From: Sorex araneus
Taxonomy: Eukaryota; Chordata; Mammalia; Eulipotyphla; Soricidae
Assembly (NCBI RefSeq): GCF_027595985.1
Contig: NC_073304.1
Location: 47,967,137-48,031,136 of the forward strand
Direction of reading: 5' to 3'
DNA length: 64,000 nt
Shown one piece after another: positions 1 to 9,204 of the stretch; positions within the stretch are counted from its first letter, which is position 1, and each line of letters opens with the position of its first letter. The position numbers and the translations under genes are program-made. The notes below the pieces were generated by a model. The model saw only the letters and a list, made by a program, of their open reading frames with translations. It was not told where the DNA came from and did not search any database.

Positions 1-265
1 ATCCTAATAATGTGAACATGTTAATTTTATATTTAATAACATTGACCTACATATGTGTTTGTTTCAGTATTGCTTTATCATTCCTCTTCAGAGTAAGTGG
101 TCATACCATACCCACCACAAAATACTGAAATCCATCCATCTTCATCTGTTCCCCTCCTCCTCTGAAAATATCCATTCTGGTGTCTGAATAAGAGGGTTGG
201 TCTTCCCTGCTCCTTTGTGTCATTATATTCTACATACGAATGAATAGTTGTCTTTTTTTCTTTGT
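1..265. other. Unassigned unique sequence
   Basis: A/T-rich DNA left of the first SINE; no gene, exon or repeat was recognised. Confidence 0.5.
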
Positions 266-266
266 A

Positions 267-540
267 TTTGTCTCTGTCTATGGGCACTTGTAGTATGTGG
301 GTAGGGCGTTTGCCTTGTACACAGCCGACCCAGGTTCAATTCCTCCGCCTCTCTCAGAGAGCCCAGCAAGCTACCGAGAGTATCTCGCCCGCACAGCAGA
401 GCCTGGGAAGCTACCCAAGGCCTATTCAATATGCAAAAAACAGTAACAATAAGTCTCACAATGGAGACGTTACTGGTGCCCTCTTGAGCAAATCAATGAA
501 CAGTGGGAGGACAGTGCGACAGTGCTACAGTGCTGCAATA
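267..540 (+). mobile_element. Shrew SINE, medium (type B) form
   Basis: Head remnant TATGTGGGTAGGGCGTTTGC, B box GGTTCAATTCC, AGCAAGCTACCGAGAGTATC, ATGGAGACGTTACTGGTGCC and the tail GACAGTGCTACAGTGCTGCA. Confidence 0.9.
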
Positions 541-561
541 AACATAGGGTTGCATGTATCC

Positions 562-2000
562 TTTTGAATTAAAAATATTCAAGTTTTTAAAATAGATATC
601 TAGGAGTGATATTGCTGTATGGTATGTTATATTTGTGTTTTAGCATCTTGAGAAGTCTCCATACTGATTTGCAAAAGGGCTGGGCCAGTTTACATTGCCA
701 CTAACAATCTAGTGTTCCCTTTCCTCAATAGCGTTGCCTATACATGCTGTTCTTGGTATTTGCAAGACAGGCTATTGTCACAGGAGTGTGGTAATATCTC
801 ATTGGAGTTCTTATTTGCATTTCCCAGGTAAATTGTGTGAGTATTTTTCAAATGCCTGTTGGCCATCTGTATGTTTTCTTCAGAGAAGTGTTTGCCCTCC
901 CCCCTCCTTCCCTTTATTGTGGTGAAGACCGGTCGGAGTATCATATCACACAGTGCTTGTTTGCTATCTTAGCATATCTGATCTCACATTTCTTTGTTGG
1001 GGGGGTCACACTATTTTTGTTATGATTATCCTGTATATTCTGCTTGCAGTGCTCCCTGGAGGTCACTGTGATGCTCACATGTATGCTCAGGGGTTGCACA
1101 CCTTAGTTGTGCTCAGACACTTGTGGTTTCACAGAAGGGAGATCATACATTCTGCATGGGACCAGGAGCCACAAATAGCAGAGCTGCCCATATTTGCTGC
1201 CCATATTATCTATATAGTTCAGGTGTTATATCCTTATTGGATCAGGGACCAGTGATCAAACTTTTGGCCTCACACTTACAAGGCTGGTGCTTTTCAGATT
1301 AGCCATTCCTGGGCCCTTCTGCCATTTTTTGATGAAGTTATTTGTTGTTATTGAGGTTCTGTCTCATCAGATATCAACACCTTGTATGATTAGTGCTTGA
1401 TAAATGTTTTCTCCCTTTCTATATGATATATTTTTGTTTGACTGATTTTACTTTTTAGCATCATTTGACAATACTAAAATTTGATGTAGCCCCAATTATT
1501 TACTTTTTTCCCCCTTGCTGTTGGAGTCATGACCCCAAAGAAATCACTAAATCTACTAGAGTTTTTCACTTATATTTCTCTCAATATTTTATGGTTCAGG
1601 TGTTATATTCAATGAGTGTTATAACACCTATAGTTCAGGTGTTATAGCCTTATTGAACCATTCTGATGACTTTTCGCGTATGGTGGAGATAATAGTTTGA
1701 TTTCAATATTTCACCAGTAGTTAACATATATTTCCAGCACCACTTATTAAAGTGCCTCCAATTTAATAATATCTCCAATGTATGCCCTTGGTTTCTTAGT
1801 AAAAAGTATCTATGCTACCAACTTTCTTGTATATATTTTATAATACCTGTCTGTTTTCATATCATAATACTTTTACATAACTATTACAATTGACTCTGTC
1901 AATTCACTCTATGTATGGTTTTTATACATCTTTAACAGTGAGAATACTTGCTTTTTTAAAAATCTTACTAATCTACAGCTTTCTAACTGTATTTTTATTT
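562..2000 (-). mobile_element. LINE-1 ORF2 3' region, degraded, interrupted by an insertion
   Basis: On the minus strand the sequence follows the conserved end of L1 ORF2: the words behind MANRHLK (ATGGCCAACAGGCATTTGAA) and the nearby complement of GATATCTCATTGGAG lie at 738-870, and CAGCACCACTTATTAAAG (plus, 1,736-1,753) marks a more upstream ORF2 segment. Stops and indels break the frame. 899-1,316 is foreign to L1, and the L1 reading resumes at CATTTTTTGATGAAGTTATT (1,323). Confidence 0.75.
899..1316 (-). repeat. Old SINE-like insertion within the L1
   Basis: GGTCACACTATTTTTG near 1,003-1,018, GATGCTCACATGTATGCTCA, and a terminal AGCCATTCCTGGGCCC loosely follow the complement of the short SINE, but at low identity and with extra length. 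Its removal restores L1 continuity. Confidence 0.5.
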
Positions 2001-2767
2001 TCTATCAGAATGTTTTCAGCTCATTATGTATTTTCTTATCTGTAAGACTGATTCCAGCAGCCTCCAAAAAGTTCTGACTCCATTCAGTGAGAAAAGAGAA
2101 GATGAAGTGATTTGTTACTGTCATCTAGTAGGTAGAGGTGACTAGACCACTAAATATCCCATAATATAAAACAGTCCCCACGAAAAAGGATTATTGAGTC
2201 TAATATCAATAGCTTAGCTCCTGCTAATTGATACATTCTCTCTGGTTCCTCTCCCTTTATTTTAAAAATATTTTGTCACATATATAGTTAAGCTTCCAAT
2301 GTTTTTATGTAATCTTATACACATATCCATATGTGCCATCAACATATTCATACAAAATTTGACATTTTGTTTTATATATTATAAGATAAAATCCTGTGTT
2401 TGAATTACTCTCTGCTTCAAAATTGCAACTACTTCCCAGTTCTCCATAAAGAGAATTCATGCTGTTTTAGTGACTATATTTTTAAGTTTTAGTGTGCCTA
2501 ATGTAATTTAGAAAATGTTTTACTTTGGTAGAAGGAAGTTTCAAGTAAAAGTGTGAAGGTTGTGATATATTATTATTTTTTTAATCTTCCTTCCTTCTCA
2601 AACCTTACTTCAAATGTTCTGGAACAAATAGTGCATTCTATGACCTACTGGTTGGTAGTGTCAGAGAGTAGCATCAGTGCCAAGGTTTCTAGGGAAGGGG
2701 ATCTTGCACCATGGAACCTTAAGGGCATGCAGTCTCAGCATGCTAACTAAAGCCTCTATTAGGAAAC
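2000..2767. other. Unassigned A/T-rich sequence
   Basis: No convincing gene or repeat; may contain further decayed L1. Confidence 0.4.
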
Positions 2768-2942
2768 GAGAGAGGTAAGAAAGCAAGGGTAGGGTGCTTG
2801 GCTTGCACATGGCAAACCCAGGTTCAAATCCTTGGCACCCCGTATGGTCCTCCAAGCCCATCAGAAGTGATCCCTGAATGCAGAGTCAGGAATAAGCCCT
2901 GAGCACCACCAGAAGTGGACAAAATCCAAAACCAAACAAAAA
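2768..2942 (+). mobile_element. Shrew SINE, short form
   Basis: AGAGAGGTAAGAAAGCAAGG head, GGTTCAAATCCTTGGCACCC, GAGCACCACCAGAAGTGGAC, and an A-rich tail. Confidence 0.85.
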
Positions 2943-3115
2943 ATTTTCTCTTAATATTGTTATTCTTTCATTTTTCTCCTTATTTTTTGACATTTTATTT
3001 AAAGAGTTTACACGAAGACCATAATACCAACAGTAATTGAAACAAATTATCCACAAATAATTACTTTTTAAAATATTAAAAAATATACATACAAAAATTA
3101 AACATTTCGTAAATG

Positions 3116-3340
3116 TCACTGTCACTGTCATCCCATTGCCCATTGATTTGTACAAGCAGGCACCAGTAACATCTCCATTGTGAGACTTGTTTTTGTCATA
3201 TCAAATATGCCACGAGTAGCTTGCCAGGCTCAATACTCTCAGTAGCTTGCCGGGATCTCCAAAAGGGCCAGAGGAACCGAACCCAGGTTGGCTGCGTGCA
3301 AGGCAAATGTCCTACCTGCTGTGCTATTGCTCCAGCCCTT
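3116..3340 (-). mobile_element. Shrew SINE, medium form
   Basis: Plus strand TGTCACTGTCACTGTCATCC, CAGTAACATCTCCATTGTGA, AGTAGCTTGCCGGGATCTCC, GAACCCAGGTTGGCTGCGTG, TGCTATTGCTCCAGCCCTTC. Confidence 0.92.
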
Positions 3341-3439
3341 CATAAATGTACAATGTGGAAAATTATAAAAACCTTACCACACCTGTACAATTAGCACCTG
3401 GATTGACATGCATGAGCTGGCAACAAGAAGTACCCTTGC

Positions 3440-4240
3440 ACTTTTTCTTTTTAGTCACTACTTCTCCCAACCTAGTTCTTCTCTTCACTTTTATCAGCAT
3501 AGATTCATTTTGCCAAGGGTTAATACTAAAGTAGATGGAATCAAAGCAATATATTCACTTCTGTCTTATTTTTACCACCCACATTAACTTGATGATATTC
3601 ATTTATATTGTTGTGTATGTTTTAGTAGATACCCATTCTTATTACTGTACAGTATGCAAATACTACATACTTCCTGTGGAAGAACCTTTGTTTCAGTTTG
3701 AAGGATCTTTCAAACACTGATGTTATAAACATTATTATGATTATCTTTTTTGTGAACATATGTAACACATGTATGGATTGTTACTGACTCTTCAAAGGGG
3801 CTTTCTTGGGTTATAAATGTGCACATGTTTAACTTTACTGTAATGCCAAACAGGTTTCCCGAATGGTCACACCAATTTACAAACCTGTCACAAGTATAAG
3901 AGAGTTCCATTTGTTTTGCATTATTATCAACTCTTGTTATTTTCCACTGCTTTCTTTGTTGGCATCCTTCTGGATGTATCATGGGAATGTAAATATGGTT
4001 TATTTTATATCTCTATAATAAATGCAGCTAAACATCTTTTCATATACTGTTATGCCTCTGGGTATCCTTTTTCATGAGATTTCAATTTTCTATCCTTTAT
4101 TTTCAAATTTAATAGCATTTACCCCCCTTCTTTATATCTCCTGCTGTATAAAGATTTTCTCATACCCCTTGCCTAAAGAGAAGTTTTATAACATTTGCAG
4201 TTTTAGGATAATATTCTTTCATTTCATAAGCCTGTGCTAA
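3440..4240 (-). mobile_element. LINE-1 3' region, degraded
   Basis: The plus strand carries the complement of late L1 ORF2/3' UTR: GTTTAACTTTACTGTAATGC, AAACAGGTTTCCCGAATGG, ACCAATTTACAAACCTGTCA and GCTAAACATCTTTTCATATA in the expected order. Many substitutions; clearly old. Confidence 0.65.
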
Positions 4241-4369
4241 TTCTATTTTTAGTTTTTTAAATAAAATATCTTTATTTTGACTTTTAAAAATAATTAGTCT
4301 TATAAAATCAGTTGTTAGGGCACCTATTAACAGATAAAGGGTTTGTTTTCTTTAAAAATTTTATTTTTA

Positions 4370-4543
4370 TTTATTTGGGGAGGTTGGAAGGCTACACCCA
4401 TCAGTACTAGGGACTATTCCTGGCTCTGTGTTCAGGATTGACTCCTGGTGGTGTTCAGAGGACCATCTGTGGTGCTGGGGATTGAGCCAGGATCAAGCTA
4501 AAGAGGCTGCATGTCTTACTTCCTATACTATCTGTCCAGCCCT
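4370..4543 (-). mobile_element. Shrew SINE, short form, diverged
   Basis: Plus strand AAGGCTACACCCATCAGTAC, TGGCTCTGTGTTCAGGATTG, GGGGATTGAGCCAGGATCAA, CTATCTGTCCAGCCCTTC. Confidence 0.85.
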
Positions 4544-4544
4544 T

Positions 4545-5190
4545 CTAAAGAATGTAAACAAATAACCTACTATATTGCACAAGCTCTACAAAAATACCTT
4601 CCTTTGGAGTAGAAATTACAGCTTTATAATAAGTCGGTAAAAAAGAAATCAGTGATATTGAGAGGTTTCTAATAAATTTTTATCTTTAATTCAAAATGTG
4701 ACTAAAATGTACTTACCAGTGAAATGCACACATAATTACCATATGCAAACAAGTTTCCTGAATACAAAAATTTCTTATTCATAAACTTCAACTAGCATGA
4801 TAGCTATATAGCATTTTACAATGTGGTCTGAGTTTATAATTATAGATTGTAAGAAAACACATGATAGTGAATTAAAGCACAATTCTCTTAAAATTCTACA
4901 TTCATGATATATTAGTTTAATTCTTATCAACTATGTTTACATATAATTTTGGTCTATATTTGTGAATAGGGTTGAATATTTTGTATGGGGTCCAACAGTT
5001 ACATACCTATTGCTTTGATGTAAGAATACACATTTGTATTATGCTCATGCCTACATTTTTGCCTTCTGTGTGAGGAATTGAATAGCCACAACTGGTTCTT
5101 TATCAGCAGACATTAGTTCCAAATTTCATGTGAATTTGTTGTACAAAATCTCTCAAGGAGAGCCTAGAACTAAGCTACACATAAATTATG
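4545..5190. other. Unassigned A/T-rich sequence
   Basis: Nothing recognised except general A/T richness. Confidence 0.4.
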
Positions 5191-5194
5191 AAAA

Positions 5195-5560
5195 AAAAAC
5201 CCTCAATCAACAGTCTATACTGGGGAGAGTATCATCTCTTCCATAAATGGTATTAGGAAAACTAAATCCTTTACTTCATTCACACACAAATCAACTCCAA
5301 ATGGATTAAAGATTTGAACATTAGACCAGAAATCATGAAGCTCCTAGCAGAAAACATAGAAGATAAGATCCTTGAAATGTGTTGTGGTGGTGATTTATTT
5401 TTATTATTCTGAAACTTAAGTAAATGTACCAGAAACAAAAATAAGACAGTAGACTAGATCAAACTAAAAATTGTACAACAAAGGAATCCTCAATAAAATG
5501 AAAAGAGTCAATGAAAAAAGAGTTTATATTTTAATTTAAAATTAAATTATGTCAATTAAA
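5195..5560 (+). mobile_element. LINE-1 ORF2 C-terminal fragment, sense
   Basis: TATGGTATTAGG-type start, then CAAATCAACTCCAAATGGAT, TAAAGATTTGAACATTAGAC, CAGAAATCATGAAGCTCCTA, GCAGAAAACATAGAAGATAA: the well-known L1 ORF2 stretch, here frameshifted with in-frame stops. Confidence 0.85.
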
Positions 5561-5639
5561 AAGAAAGAAAATCCTTTAGGCTAAAAAATTTTGTTAGACC
5601 ATTAGTTTTATAGTTTCAAAGCAATTATTTTTTTCAGTG

Positions 5640-5765
5640 TGGGGGGGCTGTTTGGGGCATATATGGCAGTGTTCAGGAATCATTCCTGGTGATGTTTACA
5701 GAATTGAATCCAGATTGGCTATAAGCAAGGAAAATGCCCTGTCTGCTGTACTATCTCTCCAGCCT
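5640..5765 (-). mobile_element. Shrew SINE, short form, truncated
   Basis: Plus strand ATGGCAGTGTTCAGGAATCA, GAATTGAATCCAGATTGGCT, GTACTATCTCTCCAGCCT. Confidence 0.8.
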
Positions 5766-5819
5766 AATAGTCTTTAACATTTTAATTTAATAGGAATTTC
5801 AAAATTACTTAGCACTGTC

Positions 5820-6040
5820 CTCGGGAGAGAGCTCAAAGGCTGGTATCCTGTGACTTACATGTATAAGGACCAGAGTTTAATCTCTGTATTGTAGGCCCAC
5901 CGCCCTACAAAGCCTCTCCCTTCCCCCATCACAGTGCTCATGTCAGGTTAGAGCATTGAATTGACTTGCCCTGCTGACCAAACATCACAGGGAGTGGCCC
6001 TGGGACCACTGAGCATTGCTTGGGAGCTCCCTATCCCCAA
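5820..6040 (+). repeat. SINE-like sequence, strongly diverged
   Basis: GAGAGAGCTCAAAGGCTGGT, GACCAGAGTTTAATCTCTGT and CCCTGGGACCACTGAGCATT sit at the positions of head, B box and 3' body. Confidence 0.4.
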
Positions 6041-6604
6041 ATTACTCAGTACTTTTTTTTAAATGGGGGCGGGGGTGAATGGAGAGCTGGTGACAAAGTT
6101 TTTACTTTCCTAACTACACATTATAACCCTTGGGGTCAAACACTGACCTTAGGTCAAAATCACAAAAGTCCTCAATTAACTAATAATTGCTGGCAGGGTT
6201 CCACTGAAATATCTTTACCTCATTATCTCTGGGTTGCTTTTCAAATCAATTGGTCACCACAACCTGCTTTTAGAGATTGTCTATTCCTCCCCCAAAAGTC
6301 AGGGGAAATGTGAAAAATGAAATTACTGATTAAAGATAGAAGTTAATTAATATAATCATTTTGGCATGAGTTTAATTTAAAGTCCAGTTTTTTCTTCAGC
6401 ACACCTGAAAATAAGCTATCCCCCAGCTATTAGAATTATACTGAGGTCTATATTTTTCTTAGATGAATTTATGTTTCACATACACAAAGGTAAGAATCTT
6501 GAAAGCAATTTACACAAAAATTAAGTACCAATACATATTATTGGGAAACAAAAAATATTTATATGCCTTTGGTTTTTTCAAAGGCTGGGTAATCAAACAA
6601 CTGA

Positions 6605-6710
6605 CTGATTGGGGCGGTGCTCGGGGGACCATATGGGATGCTGGGAATCAAACCCAGGTCGGCCGCGTGCAAGGCAAATGCCCTACCCGCTTTACTGTCG
6701 CTCCAGCCCC
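6605..6710 (-). mobile_element. Shrew SINE, head half
   Basis: Plus strand GGGGGACCATATGGGATGCT, GGAATCAAACCCAGGTCGGC, TTACTGTCGCTCCAGCCCC; the 3' half is missing. Confidence 0.88.
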
Positions 6711-6717
6711 AATTTCT

Positions 6718-6845
6718 TGTTTGTTTGTTTGTTTTGAGGCTACACCTGCATGTGCTCAGAGCTTATTCCTGGCTCATTGCTCAGGGATCACTCCAGGAGA
6801 TGCTGAGGGTTGGAGGAACCATATGGGGTGCCTGCCAACAGTCTT
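6718..6845 (-). mobile_element. Shrew SINE, 3' half
   Basis: (TTTG)n then GAGGCTACACCTGCATGTGC and GCTCAGGGATCACTCCAGG; stops at GGTGCCTGCCAACA. It abuts the head half at 6,605-6,710 but in an order that cannot come from one intact copy. Confidence 0.75.
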
Positions 6846-6962
6846 TGGGACAATCACTTAGGGAGGTTATCAAAAAGAACTAAAGAAGAACACAATTACG
6901 CGGGAAAAAATTGACTTTTTTTTCCATTCATCAGGTTTTCCCTTGGAGATGTTCCAGAGAAA

Positions 6963-7068
6963 TGTTTATATATAAATATTTCTTCTTACATATCATCTTA
7001 CATATAAATATCTCTTCTTACACATAAATATTTCTTCCAGTAAATGTTTTCATGTAAATATCTCTTCA
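6963..7068 (+). repeat. Imperfect tandem repeat, unit about 20-25 bp, ~4 copies
   Basis: ATAAATATTTCTTCTTACAT, ATAAATATCTCTTCTTACAC, ATAAATATTTCTTCCAGTAA and GTAAATATCTCTTC follow one another. Confidence 0.8.
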
Positions 7069-7147
7069 AAGGTAATCTTCATTCAGTCTTCAGGACCTTC
7101 CCATAAAATGAACCAATTGCCAAAGTCGTAGTTGGCAAGTAGGGAAG

Positions 7148-7270
7148 TTGAGTCTCACGTACAATGCTCAGTTCTTACTCCTGGTTCTGTGTTCACGGAT
7201 CACTCCTGATTGATCTTGGAGGCAGAATGTTGCGTGGAGGATTTGAATGAGGTCATAGGGATATCTCTGG
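7148..7270 (-). repeat. SINE-like fragment
   Basis: CAATGCTCAGTTCTTACTCC then GGTTCTGTGTTCACGGATCA resemble the complement of the SINE 3' body. Confidence 0.5.
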
Positions 7271-7489
7271 CCCCTAAGAAATATTTTGGGTGGCAAAATT
7301 TTTGCTTCTTTACTATACACAATCAACTTTTGCACACACATACACCAATAATAAATAAAAAAATTTTGTCTCTAATGTTAACAATGAGATTTTTGTTTCC
7401 AAATAAGCAATGTCAATAATTCCTTTGAGTAATCTAATGAGAAATAATTTTTTAATCTTTGTATTAGTTGAACACTGATTTTATCATTC

Positions 7490-8260
7490 TAAATTATGTT
7501 TTAGCTACTATTAACATGATATGTTTTCCAGTGTGTAATTCCCAATGTACATTCCCAATGTTGCACAGTCATTATCACCATCTACATGTAGAACATTTGA
7601 TCCTCCTAAACTGAGCCACTCTACCCACTAACAGAAACTCCCCATTATTTCCTTCTCCTGGAGCCTAGGAACCACCACTCTATTTTCATTAATGAAAAAA
7701 AAAAATTTCATGATTGAGTTTCAGTCACCCATCCCTCCACCAGTATGCATTTTCTACCACCAATGTTCTCCCTGTATCCCTTCCTCCACCCCTACCCCAT
7801 CACACCCCTTGCCTCTGTGCCAGGCACTTTCCTTCCTACTTTCTCTCTAATTTTGGGCATCATGGTTTGCAATACATATACTGAGAAGCCATTGTGTTTG
7901 GTCCTTAGTCTACTTTCAGCACACATCTCCCTCCTGAGCAATCCCTCCAACCATCATTAACTTGACCTCTCTACCTTCTGTCTCTGTGCATTTGACACCT
8001 CTCGGTGCCTCATCTAAATGGAATCATACAGAATTGTCTTTGTACTAACTCACTTAGCATATGTCCTCAATGCTCATTTATATTGTCTCATGTGTCAGAA
8101 TTGCCTTCCCTTTTTAGGCTAAATAATAATCCCATTCTATATAAATCATATTCTCTTATCCACTCATCTTTTCATAGATATTTAGATTACTCCCACCTTT
8201 TGTTACTATGAATATTTTTGCTGTGACTATGAGTATAAAAATATTTGCGAAAGCTCATAA
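7490..8260 (-). mobile_element. LINE-1 3' region, interrupted
   Basis: Plus strand carries the complement of L1: CTAGGAACCACCACTCTATT, GTGCCTCATCTAAATGGAAT, TATCCACTCATCTTTTCATA, CTCCCACCTTTTGTTACTAT. 7,693-7,960 is a separate G-rich (minus strand) L1 3'-UTR-like piece. Confidence 0.75.
7693..7960 (-). mobile_element. Shrew-lineage L1 3'-UTR-like fragment, copy 1
   Basis: Shares with 23,466-23,770: CACCCATCCCTCCACCAG, ATGGTTTGCAATACA, TTTTCAGCACRCATCTCCC-type and CCCTCCAA words in the same order. On the minus strand it is purine/G-rich as L1 3' UTRs are. Confidence 0.6.
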
Positions 8261-8294
8261 TTTCACTTACTTTTTTTATTTTTATGTATTTATT

Positions 8295-8455
8295 TTGGTT
8301 TTGGGGATACATGGTGCTGTGTTCAGGTCTTACTCCTACTACTGCACTGTCTTGGAGCAGCTTGGGGGACTACAAGCAGTGTCAGGGATCAGATCCTCAG
8401 CTGCAGGCAAGGCAAGCTCATTACACTCTATGCGATCTCTTCTGCAACCACTTTT
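8295..8455 (-). mobile_element. Shrew SINE, diverged
   Basis: TACATGGTGCTGTGTTCAGG, GGGGGACTACAAGCAGTGTC, AGGGATCAGATCCTCAGCTG, GCGATCTCTTCTGCAACC. Confidence 0.65.
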
Positions 8456-8627
8456 ACTTCTTTTAAACATGAAAAATATCTAAGAAGTAGAATTTCTCTA
8501 GTCAAATGGAAATTCTATTAATTTTTGGAGGCGCTGTCCTACTGGCATTTCTACAAAGTTTCACAGTTGCACATGGCCGCCACAAAGTTCAAGGTCAAAA
8601 CTAAATTTTAAACCCATTATTTCTGAT

Positions 8628-8656
8628 TGGCTGTGGCTAAAGTCTAGCCACAGCCA
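8628..8656. repeat. Perfect 12-bp inverted repeat
   Basis: TGGCTGTGGCTA (8,628-8,639) and TAGCCACAGCCA (8,645-8,656) with a 5-base loop. Confidence 0.9.
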
Positions 8657-8867
8657 TGCTCAAGGCCACCCTCCACACATTTGGACAAGCCTCACACATG
8701 AAGGAACCGGCAGAGGAACCCAAGTGTGTGGGACCCGGGGCTGAGACCTCCAAGTCTGCTTGGATCGGGACAGGCCCTTTTCCACCCAGATTCCCCATTT
8801 TCCAGTAGCTAGGTGGTCACACTGCCCCTGGTGCCATGTAATTCCACCAACGGCCAACATCCAGAGA

Positions 8868-8875
8868 CTATAAAA
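8868..8875 (+). promoter_or_regulatory. TATA-box-like motif in the composite element
   Basis: CTATAAAA, conserved in sequence and position relative to CCAGAGA in both copies of the element; sits about 40-50 bp before the SINE-body part. Promoter function is inferred only. Confidence 0.4.
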
Positions 8876-9166
8876 CCAAGCTCCCGGAATCGCACGTGGC
8901 TGCAACATCTTATGGCTTAGTTATCCCTCTGGGAGAGCCTGACAAGCTACTGAGAGTTTCCTGCCCACATGAGAGAGCCTTGCAAACTCCCCATGGCATA
9001 TTCATATGCCAAAACCAGTAACAATGATGAGTCTCATTCCCCTGACCATGAAAGAGCCTCCAATGTGGCACCATTGGAAAGGATGAGTAAAGAGAGGTTT
9101 CTAAAATCTCAGAGCTAGGACGAATGGAGACATTACTGAGACCGCTCGAGAAATTCGACCATCAAC

Positions 9167-9168
<2 letters not shown>

Positions 9169-9200
<32 letters not shown>
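9169..9200 (+). repeat. (GAT)n tail
   Basis: About ten GAT units right after AACAGGATGATGAT, at the position where other copies have ACAGTG units. Confidence 0.9.
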
Positions 9201-9202
<2 letters not shown>

Positions 9203-9204
9203 AT

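Noticed and set aside
5195..5560. Active LINE-1
   Set aside because: Only a short ORF2 C-terminal fragment with frameshifts remains; no complete ORF is present.
6963..7068. CRISPR-like array
   Set aside because: The units are contiguous, imperfect and A/T-rich with no spacers, and the DNA is mammalian; it is a decayed tandem repeat.
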